From Paenibacillus lutimineralis (GTDB lineage Bacteria; Bacillota; Bacilli; Paenibacillales; Paenibacillaceae), in the NCBI RefSeq assembly GCF_003991425.1, contig NZ_CP034346.1:1649501-1713500 (forward strand): a stretch of DNA of 64,000 nucleotides, in the 5' to 3' direction. A model generated the notes under the pieces. The model had not been told where the DNA came from. It ran no database searches and worked only from the letters and a program-made list of their open reading frames with translations. Both the position numbers and the translations under genes were made by a program. Positions 26,602-35,691 of the stretch are shown piece by piece. How positions within the stretch are numbered: the first letter of the stretch is position 1; each line of letters starts with the position of its first letter.

Positions 26602-27513
26602 ATGGCTACTGTTGCAATTAAGGAATCGAAGACAGACAAAATATATCTGGTCATTAACTATTTGTTTCTTGTTATTGCTCTGATCGTTGTATTGTATCCT
26701 TTGTTGTATATTATCAGCGCATCGATCAGTGATCCGAAATATGTAAGCTCGGGAGAGATGTGGTTATTCCCTAAAGGATTGAATTTGAAGGGATACAAGC
26801 TCGTATTTGACAATCCAAAGATTTGGTCTGGTTACGGCAATACGATTATGTACACGGTGCTAGGAACGATGGTGAATCTGGTTGTTACTTTGCCAGCCGC
26901 TTACTCGCTAAGCAGACCTGATTTTGTTGGGCGCAAATTTTTTATGGGCATGTTTCTCGTAACGATGTTCTTTAACGGGGGACTCATCCCAACTTACTTA
27001 CTTGTAAAAGGCCTTGGATTAATCAACTCGATAGGAGCGCTCATTCTACCGACGACTGTATCCGTCTACAACTTGATTGTTGCCCGTACGTTCTTTGAAT
27101 CCAGCATTCCGAAGGAATTGAATGAAGCTGCTTACATGGATGGTTGTACAAACTTCAAGCTGTTCATCCGGATTATAATTCCTTTGTCGGCACCGATAAT
27201 CGCTGTTATGGCTTTGTTCTACGGAGTGGGGCATTGGAACAGCTATTTCCCGGCACTGATCTATTTGAACGATGAAGCAAAGTATCCGCTACAGATGATA
27301 TTGCGCCAAATTCTCGTTCTGCAGGAGATGTCAGCGGATACGACAGTTGCAGCCAGTGGTGACGCCGCTATAGCGATGAAAAACAAGGCGGAGATCGCTG
27401 CGCTGGTTAAATATGCGGTTATTATTGTATCTACGCTTCCTATCATTATCGTATACCCGTTCCTGCAGCGTTATTTCGTTCAAGGCGTTATGATCGGTTC
27501 AGTAAAAGGCTAA
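26602..27513 (+). CDS. sugar ABC transporter permease (YtcP type)
   Basis: This second permease (303 residues, six helices) carries the EAA loop NEAAYMDGCTNFKLFIRIIIP and the C-terminal IVYPFLQRYFVQGVMIGSVKG ending typical of the YtcP/CarbK group. ATG 26602 follows GAGGAGGGG; the open frame extends back into the previous gene. It is in one operon with the first permease and the GH130 gene. Confidence 0.9.
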   Translation: MATVAIKESKTDKIYLVINYLFLVIALIVVLYPLLYIISASISDPKYVSSGEMWLFPKGLNLKGYKLVFDNPKIWSGYGNTIMYTVLGTMVNLVVTLPAAYSLSRPDFVGRKFFMGMFLVTMFFNGGLIPTYLLVKGLGLINSIGALILPTTVSVYNLIVARTFFESSIPKELNEAAYMDGCTNFKLFIRIIIPLSAPIIAVMALFYGVGHWNSYFPALIYLNDEAKYPLQMILRQILVLQEMSADTTVAASGDAAIAMKNKAEIAALVKYAVIIVSTLPIIIVYPFLQRYFVQGVMIGSVKG

Positions 27514-27602
27514 GACAATTTCAGCTCATAACAAGCGTTTTTTAGATGGTTTCAACTTATAACATAATAGTGAATTTCATAATTAGGAGGGAAATTACTT
27601 CG

Positions 27603-28625
27603 ATGAAGATTACGAGGCACCCTAACAACCCGATCGTTGTTCCAGGGGGATATGAATGGCGTAAAGTTACTGTATTTAATCCTGCCGTAATTATTGATAA
27701 TGGGAAGTTTTATATGATAGAGCGAACAGCAGGTTCATTGACTCCTTGTAAAAACTACCTTGGCTTACTTGAGAGTGAGGATGGTGTAAACTTCACCCAT
27801 GTGAAGGACGAGCCGATCCTGACCCCAGACGAGCTTGGTTTCCCTTATGGAAGCGTACAGGATCCACGTATTGTCAAAATTGAGGATACATTCTACATGA
27901 ATTACGCTTTGCGTCCTTGCGCCATGAACTATTACCCAACGAACCGCGGTGTTCCTGAAAGATCGATTCCCGAGTATCCGGATGGCTGGGGGAAGCAGGA
28001 AGGCCATTGGCTAACCCGTTCTTCTATTGTGCAGTCCAAGAATCTGATTGATTGGGAATTCGTAGCGGATACGACTCCGCTCGAAATCAATGATCGTGAC
28101 AATATTCTGTTCCCGGAGAAGATCAATGGCAAGTTTGTATTACTTCGCCGACCAGAGGAATACATCGGCGAGGAATACGGTACGGACAAAGCTGCGATGT
28201 GGATTACTTATTCCGAGGATTTGATCCATTGGGAGGAGCCTAAGCTGCTCGCCAAGGCAGAGAATCCAGTATGGGAGTCCAGAAAGATTGGGGGTTCTAC
28301 TCCGCCAATAAAGACAGACAAAGGTTGGCTGGTGCTGTACCATGGGGTTGATGATGAAGTAGTGTATCGGGTTGGAGCGATGCTGCTGGATTTGGAAAAT
28401 CCAGAAAAGGTTATTGCCAGAACGAGAAACTTCATTATGGAGCCTGAGACTTACTATGAAAAATTCGGCTTCCAAATACCGAATGTAGTATTCCCTACAG
28501 GTAATGTGGTAAAAGATGATCTGCTATATATATATTATGGCGTTACGGATACGGCAATAGCCTTAGCCACAGTTCCGTTGGATGAATTGGTCGATCACAT
28601 TCTGAACGAGTCTGCTTCATGTTAA
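27603..28625 (+). CDS. GH130 beta-mannoside phosphorylase-like protein
   Basis: This five-bladed propeller protein of 340 residues has the GH130 features FNPAVI near the start, an RxxGS-like ERTAGS segment, SVQDPRI with the catalytic-site Asp, and GGSTPPI followed by WLVLYHGVD. GH130 enzymes phosphorolyse beta-mannosides, giving mannose 1-phosphate. Next to GH125 this suggests breakdown of a mannan or N-glycan fragment holding both alpha and beta linkages. ATG 27603 follows TAGGAGGGA. Confidence 0.88.
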   Translation: MKITRHPNNPIVVPGGYEWRKVTVFNPAVIIDNGKFYMIERTAGSLTPCKNYLGLLESEDGVNFTHVKDEPILTPDELGFPYGSVQDPRIVKIEDTFYMNYALRPCAMNYYPTNRGVPERSIPEYPDGWGKQEGHWLTRSSIVQSKNLIDWEFVADTTPLEINDRDNILFPEKINGKFVLLRRPEEYIGEEYGTDKAAMWITYSEDLIHWEEPKLLAKAENPVWESRKIGGSTPPIKTDKGWLVLYHGVDDEVVYRVGAMLLDLENPEKVIARTRNFIMEPETYYEKFGFQIPNVVFPTGNVVKDDLLYIYYGVTDTAIALATVPLDELVDHILNESASC

Positions 28626-28627
28626 CG

Positions 28628-28658
28628 AATAAGCCTTCCCGGTACGGGAAGGCTTATT
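28628..28658 (+). terminator. terminator of the importer operon
   Basis: AATAAGCCTTCCC and GGGAAGGCTTATT form a perfect 13-base-pair stem with a five-base loop, followed by GTTT. Confidence 0.88.
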
Positions 28659-28734
28659 GTTTATGCAGTGCGCCCGGCAGGGTGTCCGTCGTGAGCAGTA
28701 TGAGCGTCTAGGAAACTTGCACTTAAGCAATTGA

Positions 28735-28766
28735 ACCACCGTATACCAAACGGTACGTACGGTGGT
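28735..28766. repeat. inverted repeat near the 3' end of the sensor-regulator gene
   Basis: ACCACCGTA-TACC-AAAC-GGTA-CG-TACGGTGGT folds into a long hairpin with a two-base bulge. It has no T-run, so it may be an mRNA end-protection hairpin rather than a true terminator for the minus-strand gene. Confidence 0.45.
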
Positions 28767-28782
28767 GTGAGAGGTCGGCTAC

Positions 28783-31125
28783 TCAACTAATGGGTAGCCT
28801 CCGACTCGATTTTTCTTGATTTTCGTGTTGCTTGCGGTATTGCCCTGGCGTGACTCCAGTTTCTTTTTTGAACTTACGGATAAAGTTTGGAGCGTCCAGA
28901 TATCCAACCTGCTCGATGATCTCTTTCAATGGGGCATTCGTAGTTATAAGCAGTCTTTTCACTTCTTCCATTCTTCTCTCCCAAATATATTGCGTGAAAT
29001 TAATCCCGGTTCTGTCTTTAAACGTACGGCTTAAATAAGAGATAGATACCGAGTATTTCAGTGCGACATGCTCCAGACTGAGCGTATAGTCCGCGTACCT
29101 CTGATCCACATAAGAGACAATATCCTCGAAGAGCGATGGCTGATCCGTCTCCGTATTCCGTTCAACCTGGTCACAAATGCGTCTAGTTAAATCAGTTAAT
29201 CCGACTTCAAGTTCTTCCAGCGTTTCATAGACGGTATAATTGTTGAGACTCTTGAACACTTCGGTTACACCGAGCTCATAGGATGTCCGCAGCATGGAGT
29301 TCAAGAGATCAGAGCAGATACAGCGCAGCAGGGCGGGAGACAACGCTTCCTCTTTGATCTGTCTGATGATATCGCCGATAACCTGATTGGCCACGGACTC
29401 ATTTCCCTGCTTCAAGCTCTGCTCAAGCTTAAGGAATGATTTCTTTGGAATCCAGAATGCCTCTGCCTCGGTAACAACAATATCCTGAAGCTGCTCGAAA
29501 TAGGTAACTCGTCCGTTTACCCCTATGATACGGTTATCTATTGCAGTTGCAGCCTCGATAAAGGATTGGTTCATACTAGCAAGATCGGGATATGGCAGAC
29601 CAACGCCGAAATATGGAATGACCTGGGCATTGTCGATAACGATGATCTTAATCGCTTCAATAATCGCTTCGATTCTTTTCTGCACCGATTCACTGCTATC
29701 AGCTGGCATTGAGACCAGTAAGGCAAACTGATCTTTTGTATTGAACTCGATACCGAAAATACGAGCTTTAAGGTTCGGGAGTTCCAGTTCACTAAGCATT
29801 TCCTGCATATAATGCTGGATGGACAAAGCTTCATCGGCTACTGCGTAGTCATCCCAGGCCAATATAATAGATAAATATAGTCCTTGTTCACCAGGGTATT
29901 CCAGACCCGAGCGGATGATCATGCTCTCGATATCAGGATCATTCGGCTTACCATGCTTGAACAGCAACAGAAGACACTGGTTTCTCACAAAAGGAATCTG
30001 GGTATCGATTCTTGCGCTGTATTCATGAATGGTCTGCTTGATCCATTCCCATTCGTTACGAGTACGGGCAGAATGATTTGAATTGTACTTCTGTTTGGTG
30101 AACTCAATGATATCCTTGATAGGATGATACTGCCGCTTGGCCAGAAATACTGCAGCAACAACACCTGATATTACCGTAACAAGAAATACGATAAGTATTA
30201 ATGTCTGGATATGCACCACTTTACTAAAGAACTGATAGCTCGGTATGGTGGTGACATAGGTCCAGTTGTTCTCTTTGGATTTGGTGGATACGACAGAGTG
30301 CTGTATACCATTTAGCTTCATATTGTGTATCCCAGGCTCCAGTGTGGACAGCATATGAATCGTTTCCGGAGAGATTTCGGTTTCCTTGTTGACGGATGTC
30401 AGCAGCTGACCGTCATGAGTGAATATATACCCATTGCCCGAAAAGTTGTTCAGAATCGTATCCATGACACCTGTAAACATAGCCTCGTTAACCATATATA
30501 CGACTGTTGCGTTGGGATAAAGGTCCGTTGGCTTGATCGGAAAGAGCATCGTCAGAGTTGAATCCTTACGTGAATTCACCGTTACATATTCCGCCGGGCG
30601 AACGATTGGCTGATTGATTTCGTTCAGATCGTGGTAAATTTGCTTGCTGTTCCAATTATCGTAATGATAAAGGTTACCAAAGACTACATCGATGTCTGTT
30701 AGTCCACGGTAGGAATAGATTTGGTCATCGTTATGAAAATAGAGAAAAAGATCTTCTAATATTCCGCTGTTCGCCTTGTAATTTCCTAGTGTCTCAATGG
30801 CTTCCATGCTGTAGTACGGATCGTGAACCATGTAAGAGCTAAGCTTCTGGTCATAGGCAATTCTGCTCGTGATATGCTGCAGTTCGCTCATTCGCTCATC
30901 GATTGTAATTTTGACCTGATTTAGCTGATTAAAATTAGTCTGCTCTATCTCCTTACGAAGGGCGCTGACTGCGTTCTCATAAATCAATAGGGTAACGAGG
31001 GTTAAAGGTATCAGGAAAATCAGGATGTAGGATAGCGTATACTTGAGCAGTAGCTTGGATTTAAAGCCGTTCCAGGATATGAGAAACTTGGATTCTATAG
31101 ATATCTTCGGTGCTAATTTGGCCAT
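28783..31125 (-). CDS. membrane-bound AraC-family sensor regulator
   Basis: This 780-residue protein has a membrane helix at about residues 29-50, an extracytoplasmic Cache-like sensor region of about 250 residues, a second helix at about 305-328, a cytoplasmic middle domain and a C-terminal AraC DNA-binding domain (LEHVALKYSVSISYLSRTFK, then VGYLDAPNFIRKFKKETG). Such one-component regulators are typical of Paenibacillus sugar loci, where they detect a sugar or its binding protein outside the cell. ATG 31125 follows AGGAGAGAG. It lies between the permease operon and the binding-protein gene and is the likely activator of both. Confidence 0.9.
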   Translation of the reverse strand: MAKLAPKISIESKFLISWNGFKSKLLLKYTLSYILIFLIPLTLVTLLIYENAVSALRKEIEQTNFNQLNQVKITIDERMSELQHITSRIAYDQKLSSYMVHDPYYSMEAIETLGNYKANSGILEDLFLYFHNDDQIYSYRGLTDIDVVFGNLYHYDNWNSKQIYHDLNEINQPIVRPAEYVTVNSRKDSTLTMLFPIKPTDLYPNATVVYMVNEAMFTGVMDTILNNFSGNGYIFTHDGQLLTSVNKETEISPETIHMLSTLEPGIHNMKLNGIQHSVVSTKSKENNWTYVTTIPSYQFFSKVVHIQTLILIVFLVTVISGVVAAVFLAKRQYHPIKDIIEFTKQKYNSNHSARTRNEWEWIKQTIHEYSARIDTQIPFVRNQCLLLLFKHGKPNDPDIESMIIRSGLEYPGEQGLYLSIILAWDDYAVADEALSIQHYMQEMLSELELPNLKARIFGIEFNTKDQFALLVSMPADSSESVQKRIEAIIEAIKIIVIDNAQVIPYFGVGLPYPDLASMNQSFIEAATAIDNRIIGVNGRVTYFEQLQDIVVTEAEAFWIPKKSFLKLEQSLKQGNESVANQVIGDIIRQIKEEALSPALLRCICSDLLNSMLRTSYELGVTEVFKSLNNYTVYETLEELEVGLTDLTRRICDQVERNTETDQPSLFEDIVSYVDQRYADYTLSLEHVALKYSVSISYLSRTFKDRTGINFTQYIWERRMEEVKRLLITTNAPLKEIIEQVGYLDAPNFIRKFKKETGVTPGQYRKQHENQEKSSRRLPIS

Positions 31126-31200
31126 AGTTGCGTTCTCTCTCCTAAATGTTATCAACATCATATAGTAAACATTATAATGTTCTGATCATTATTATGGACG

Positions 31201-31276
31201 AAAAAATGACGGCTGTAAAGGAAACGATTTCATTAGTGGTTTATATAACATGTAAATCTATAAAGTAAAAAATGAC
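31201..31276. promoter_or_regulatory. two AAAAAATGAC direct motifs between divergent genes
   Basis: AAAAAATGAC followed by GGCTGTAAAG (31201) and AAAAAATGAC followed by ATATGTAAAA (31267) repeat the block seen at 31393 and 25436. Common form: AAAATGAC-N4-GYAAA. Direct repeats of this kind are usual targets of AraC-type proteins. They lie just upstream of the regulator gene, so they may serve autoregulation. Confidence 0.5.
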
Positions 31277-31392
31277 ATATGTAAAATTTGCATTCCAAAC
31301 TGATTTAACAAAAGACATATATTAAGCTATAATGGTCATCTTGATAAGTGGTCTGTTGCTCCTATTAACGCAATTCCTAACGTTTATCCGTG

Positions 31393-31469
31393 AAAAATGA
31401 CAATGGCAAAATCGACATATTTACGCTTAATGACGACCTTGCTTAGAATTACTACTGTAAGCGCTAGCA
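31393..31469 (+). promoter_or_regulatory. binding-protein promoter with activator-like motif and cre site
   Basis: AAAAATGACAATGGCAAAA (31393), ACATATTTACGC with TTACGC as -35 (31421-31426), TAGAAT as -10 (31444-31449, 17-base spacer) and the perfect cre TGTAAGCGCTAGCA (31456-31469). Spacings from -35 to -10 and from -10 to cre equal those at 25436-25509, so the two promoters form one regulon. Confidence 0.75.
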
Positions 31470-31610
31470 AATAATCGTCCAAAACGTCAGTTTAGGAAAG
31501 CCCTTGCAAGCGCAAGCCAAACATAATAATGCCGGGGAAGAGGCTCCAAGTGAAGCAAGATTCCTGCGCTTATTCATTTGGTCAATATATTCTAAGGGGA
31601 GGCAATGCAT

Positions 31611-33197
31611 GTGATTAAAAAGAAAAAAATCTTCATGTCCATACTTGCAACGGTTATGGCACTATCTTTGCTGAGCGGCTGTGGGGGTAAAGGGGAGGAT
31701 AGCTCTGCAAGCGGCGGCAGCGGCAATGCGGAATCTACGGTTAATAAGGAAGGATATCCGATTGTTGACAAGCCATTGACTCTGTCTATTATGGCTCCTG
31801 ATATGGGGATTCAGAACTGGAAGGACATGCCTGTTATGCAAGAGATGGAAAAGCTTACAGGTATTAAAATTGAATACCGCAATGCGCCGAGAGACAGCTT
31901 CGACACAAAGAAGAATCTCGTATTTGCTAGTGGCGACTATCCGGATATTTTCTTTGCCGCGAAGTTGACTCAAGCTGAAGAACAGACATACGGCAGCCAA
32001 GGCATCTTACTTCCATTGGAAGACTTAATTGATGAGTATGGACCTAACATTAAGAAGGCGCTTGAAGACAATCCGGATATTCGTAAGTCCATTACTGCTC
32101 CTGATGGACATATCTATTCCTTGCCGCGTATCGAGCCTTATCAACCATGGTATAGAAACCCGATGTGGTATAACGGCAAAATTTTGAAAGAGCTTAACGT
32201 TACCAAGCTGCCCGAAACAACGGATGAGTTGTATGATCTATTGAAGCTGTTTAAGGAGAAGGATCCTAAGAACATTCCTCTGTCTTCTTCCTCAGGCATC
32301 AAGTTGAGAGATATCAGAACATGGATTTTGGGTGCCTTTGGAGCGTATGAGGAAGAGCTCTATATAGATGATAATGATGTGGTACACTACACACCTGTTG
32401 AGGACTCATATAAAGGGTATGTAACTTACCTGAATAAACTGTGGAACGAAGATTTGCTGGATCATGAGTCCTTCTCGCAAACCGATGATCAAAAGAAAGC
32501 CAAGATCAAAAACAATCAGGTTCTGTTGTTCTCTGACTGGCATGCATACATGTCGCTTGGCGACCAACCAAGCACAGAAGATCCCATGTTTAGTCCTGTG
32601 AAGAGCAATATGGTGGATCAACCGGCGATCGCTCGGAACAAAGGCTTCTCTACGGGAACATTTGCGATCTCTAGGACGAACCCTAGTCCAGAGGCATCTA
32701 TTCGTTGGGTCGACTACATGTACAGTTCTGAAGGACAAATGATGTGGAATAAAGGACCGGAAGGAACTTTGTGGAAATATACAGATGATTCCAAACAATC
32801 GATTGAGTATTTGCCTGTACCAAACGGAGAAGACAGAGAGGATTTCCGTTCGAAGATTACTCCTAACTTTGGTATCGCTTCTCCGATGATCGTACCTGAT
32901 GAGCCTGTTAAGGATGAGTTTGCGAAGTGGGTTGAAAATGAGTCCCAGACGAAGCTGCTTAACCGTGGTGCTCGAGTTCCATTCCCAGCCCTGTTCTTGA
33001 CAGAAGCTGAGTCGGCTGAAGTTACAGCGCTTCGTTCCGATCTGAGCACTTATGTGGCGCAGATGGAAGCTAAATTCATTACGGGCCAAGAATCTATCGA
33101 CGGTTGGGATAAATATGTCCAAACCCTTAAGAAAATGGGATCTGACCGCTTCCAGGAAATTTATCAAGGTGCTTATGACCGCTGGAAGAACAGCTAA
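31611..33197 (+). CDS. extracellular solute-binding lipoprotein (LipO/LplA type)
   Basis: An N-terminal signal peptide ends in the lipobox LLSGC, followed by a Gly/Ser-rich linker and a large family 1 sugar-binding fold (526 residues in total), including PDIFFAAKL and a C-terminal YQGAYDRWKNS. It delivers oligosaccharides to the LplB/YtcP-type permeases. GTG 31611 is preferred because the ribosome site AAGGGGAGG lies at 31594-31602, too close to ATG 31605. It is encoded apart from its permeases, on the far side of the regulator gene, but under the same type of promoter. Confidence 0.9.
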   Translation: MIKKKKIFMSILATVMALSLLSGCGGKGEDSSASGGSGNAESTVNKEGYPIVDKPLTLSIMAPDMGIQNWKDMPVMQEMEKLTGIKIEYRNAPRDSFDTKKNLVFASGDYPDIFFAAKLTQAEEQTYGSQGILLPLEDLIDEYGPNIKKALEDNPDIRKSITAPDGHIYSLPRIEPYQPWYRNPMWYNGKILKELNVTKLPETTDELYDLLKLFKEKDPKNIPLSSSSGIKLRDIRTWILGAFGAYEEELYIDDNDVVHYTPVEDSYKGYVTYLNKLWNEDLLDHESFSQTDDQKKAKIKNNQVLLFSDWHAYMSLGDQPSTEDPMFSPVKSNMVDQPAIARNKGFSTGTFAISRTNPSPEASIRWVDYMYSSEGQMMWNKGPEGTLWKYTDDSKQSIEYLPVPNGEDREDFRSKITPNFGIASPMIVPDEPVKDEFAKWVENESQTKLLNRGARVPFPALFLTEAESAEVTALRSDLSTYVAQMEAKFITGQESIDGWDKYVQTLKKMGSDRFQEIYQGAYDRWKNS

Positions 33198-33218
33198 TAC
33201 CATTTATAGGGTTTAATA

Positions 33219-33262
33219 AAAGGCGTCCCAAATGATGTCATTACTGACATCAGGGACGCCTT
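33219..33262 (+). terminator. strong terminator
   Basis: AAGGCGTCCC/GGGACGCCTT encloses a second perfect stem TGATGTCA-TTAC-TGACATCA. It ends the binding-protein transcript and faces the convergent reductase gene. Confidence 0.88.
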
Positions 33263-33288
33263 ATATATATTATTGGGAAACTGCTATA

Positions 33289-34215
33289 TTAAGGTATAAT
33301 CTTGCCGCCTGCCTTGTAGATGCTGTACCATTCTTCTCTGGTGAGTGGAATCTCCGAGCCTTTGCAGGAATCGATAAGTCTTTGCTCATTGGTCGTTCCA
33401 AGTACGACCTGCATGTTAGCTGGATGACGAGTAATCCAGGCTACGGCGATCGTTGTATTGGTTACTCCGTATTTCTCGGCAAGATGGTCGATAATCTTGT
33501 TGAGTTCTGGATAGTTCTCCAGGTCGCCAAGGAAAGGTCCGTTGAAGAAGCCTTTTTGGAATGGAGACCAAGCTTGAATCGTAATATCCTTCAGACGGCA
33601 ATATTCGAGAATACCGCTGTCACGGTTCACGGATTGATCGACATCCATATTGAAGGCGATGGCTGAATCGATTATTGGCGTGTGTGTAATGCTAAGCTGC
33701 AATTGGTTAGCAATGATCTTATGCGGAATGTACTTCTGCAGCAACTCGATTTGGTTCGGAGTCTGATTGGATACCCCGAAATAGCGAACCTTGCCGCTGC
33801 TATGCAGCTGATCAAATGCCTCAGCAACTTCCTCTGGTTCCATTAATGTATCAGGACGATGGAGCAATAGAACGTCCAGATAGTCTGTCTTCAGACGCTT
33901 CAGAATGCCGTCCGTTGCTTCAATAATATGCTCCTTGGAGAAGTCGAAGTAACCTGGACGAATGCCGCATTTGCTCTGCAGAATCATTTGCTCCCGAATT
34001 TCAGGATTCATTTGGATCGCATCGGCGAAATGGGATTCGCATTCCCCATAGGATGGTCCGTAAATATCGGCGTGGTCGAAGAAGTTAATTTCATGATCCA
34101 GTGCAGTACGAACTAGCTTCTCAGCCTCAGTCACAGAGAGCTGCTTCAAGCGCATATTGCCCATAACTATATTTGACGCTTTCAAATCTGTTCCAGCGAT
34201 GTTAATATACTTCAT
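33289..34215 (-). CDS. aldo/keto reductase (YdhF type)
   Basis: This 308-residue TIM-barrel NADPH reductase has the catalytic Asp/Tyr/Lys/His set recognisable in FFDHADIYG, LQSKCGI and LLHRPD, with GVSNQ and a C-terminal coenzyme segment VVLGTTNEQRL. The cellular substrate is not known. It is divergent from a MerR-type regulator and its promoter has the long spacer typical of MerR control, so it probably belongs to an aldehyde or electrophile stress response. Confidence 0.9.
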   Translation of the reverse strand: MKYINIAGTDLKASNIVMGNMRLKQLSVTEAEKLVRTALDHEINFFDHADIYGPSYGECESHFADAIQMNPEIREQMILQSKCGIRPGYFDFSKEHIIEATDGILKRLKTDYLDVLLLHRPDTLMEPEEVAEAFDQLHSSGKVRYFGVSNQTPNQIELLQKYIPHKIIANQLQLSITHTPIIDSAIAFNMDVDQSVNRDSGILEYCRLKDITIQAWSPFQKGFFNGPFLGDLENYPELNKIIDHLAEKYGVTNTTIAVAWITRHPANMQVVLGTTNEQRLIDSCKGSEIPLTREEWYSIYKAGGKIIP

Positions 34216-34250
34216 GCTTTACATTCTCCCTTCATATTCTCTACAATAAT

Positions 34251-34281
34251 AGGATAAGTGCTAGAGTTCACTCTATGTCAA
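34251..34281 (-). promoter_or_regulatory. MerR-type promoter of the aldo/keto reductase
   Basis: On the minus strand TTGACA (34281-34276) and TATCCT (34256-34251) are 19 bases apart, two more than usual. The spacer carries the dyad TAGAGT-TC-ACTCTA (34262-34275). A 19-base spacer holding a palindrome is the hallmark of promoters twisted open by MerR-family activators, here presumably the protein encoded at 34377. Confidence 0.82.
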
Positions 34282-34376
34282 ATAACAATTTGGATCGGAA
34301 ATTTATCTGAATATAGGATGTTCATTGTTATCACATTTGATCCAAATATGGAGCCTTAATGAAGGAGAGATTTTCA

Positions 34377-34754
34377 ATGACTTATACTATTTCGCAGGTT
34401 GCCGAGAAGACGAACCTGTCCGTGTACACGATCAGATATTATGATAAAGAGGGACTGCTCCCTTTTGTAGATCGTGAGAACGGTGTACGTGTATTTCATG
34501 ATCAGGATATTGAATGGATTGACTTGATTTGCTGCTTGAAGCATACAGGAATGCCGATCAAGGATATTCGTACCTTCATCCAGTACTGCATGGATAATGA
34601 CGCTGTCGTGGATAAGGGGCTGGAGATTCTGATTCAGCATAAGCATAATGTAGAGCAACAGATCAGAGATACTCAGCGCAATCTGGAGACGATTGAATAC
34701 AAAATTAATCATTTGCCGCAAATGTATAAAGAGAAATTCTCGATCCATCATTAA
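34377..34754 (+). CDS. MerR-family transcriptional regulator
   Basis: This 125-residue protein starts with the MerR helix-turn-helix and wing (YTISQVAEKTNLSVYTIRYYDKEGLLPF) and continues with a dimerisation coiled coil (QQIRDTQRNLETIEYKIN). It lacks the cysteines of metal-sensing MerR proteins and resembles the AdhR group sensing aldehydes. ATG 34377 follows AAGGAGAG; the frame opens at 34359. It likely activates the divergent aldo/keto reductase. Confidence 0.9.
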   Translation: MTYTISQVAEKTNLSVYTIRYYDKEGLLPFVDRENGVRVFHDQDIEWIDLICCLKHTGMPIKDIRTFIQYCMDNDAVVDKGLEILIQHKHNVEQQIRDTQRNLETIEYKINHLPQMYKEKFSIHH

Positions 34755-34768
34755 AGTCGGCTTAATAA

Positions 34769-34810
34769 AAAAATCCCTCACCCTCTAATGAAGAGAGTGG
34801 GGGATTTTGG
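34769..34810. terminator. terminator between regulator and FMN reductase genes
   Basis: AAATCCCTCACCCTCT and AGAGTGGGGGATTTT form a stem with one mismatch between convergent genes, with A- and T-rich ends on both sides. Confidence 0.82.
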
Positions 34811-34824
34811 CTTTGGGGGGAAGA

Positions 34825-35364
34825 TTAACGTAATGTTTTCAAAGCGCCGCTCCATGCAAGAACTTGATCAAGCATGCCGTTAAGGTTAGTCAGGTGAAGA
34901 TCAGCTGGCTTGAATACGGAGAAGTTCTCGAAATCTGTGAACAGGGACAGAGCTGGGTGAATACGAACGTCAGCAACGGACAATTCGCCCAGGATACCGC
35001 GCAGATGTTCAGCAGCACGAGCACCGCCAACAGAGCCATAGCTTACGATACCCGCAGCTTTGTCGTTCCATGTTTCACGGGCATAGTCGAGTGCGTTCTT
35101 CAGAGATGCAGAGATACTATGATTATATTCTTGAACGATGAAGACGAATCCGTCCAAGCTGTTCAGCTTATTATTCCAAGCTGTTGCTTGCTCTGTAGCG
35201 TCAGCCTCACCGAGCAATGGAAGTTTGAAGTCAGCGATATCCACGATTTCATAGTTTGCGTCTCCACGCTCGTCAGCGATTTTCTTCACCCATTCGCCAA
35301 CCTGCGGGCTTAAGCGGCCTTCACGTGTGCTTCCTAAAATAATACCGATGTTTAACTTGGACAT
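34825..35364 (-). CDS. NADPH-dependent FMN reductase family protein
   Basis: This 179-residue flavodoxin-like protein has the FMN phosphate loop GSTREGRLSP at the N-terminus, the VQEYNHSISASLKNALDY segment and the GSVGGARAAEHLR segment common to YwqN/ChrR-like NAD(P)H:FMN or quinone reductases. It probably acts in redox protection. It stands alone, with an AT-rich upstream region. Confidence 0.88.
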   Translation of the reverse strand: MSKLNIGIILGSTREGRLSPQVGEWVKKIADERGDANYEIVDIADFKLPLLGEADATEQATAWNNKLNSLDGFVFIVQEYNHSISASLKNALDYARETWNDKAAGIVSYGSVGGARAAEHLRGILGELSVADVRIHPALSLFTDFENFSVFKPADLHLTNLNGMLDQVLAWSGALKTLR

Positions 35365-35691
35365 TGATAAATCCTCCTCTGAAATTAAATAGATTAATAA
35401 TAACTTGCTTCAGGAATCGTAACCGTTCTGTGAATGAGCAATTCTTGCATATTCTTCACAGATCAACATTGTTTAATTCCTAATGAACAATCTTATTTTT
35501 AAGTGTCTTAATATCACGATATGAATATAACACACCGTATTTACTAAATCAAGTACCTAACAAAATGTTAGTAAAGAATTTTTTGAAATGGTCCGAAGTC
35601 ACAGATATTTCTTTGCGTCAGCAATTAAATAAGCCCATGAATTCAATAAGAATGAACTCATGGGCTTACTATCAGTATAAATATAAAAAGG
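35365..35691. other. AT-rich intergenic stretch
   Basis: It holds the upstream region of the FMN reductase gene and an inverted repeat AAGCCCATGA (35631) / TCATGGGCTT (35658), which may be a terminator hairpin. No gene is supported; a 71-codon open frame here is mostly inside the dispersed repeat that follows. Confidence 0.5.
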
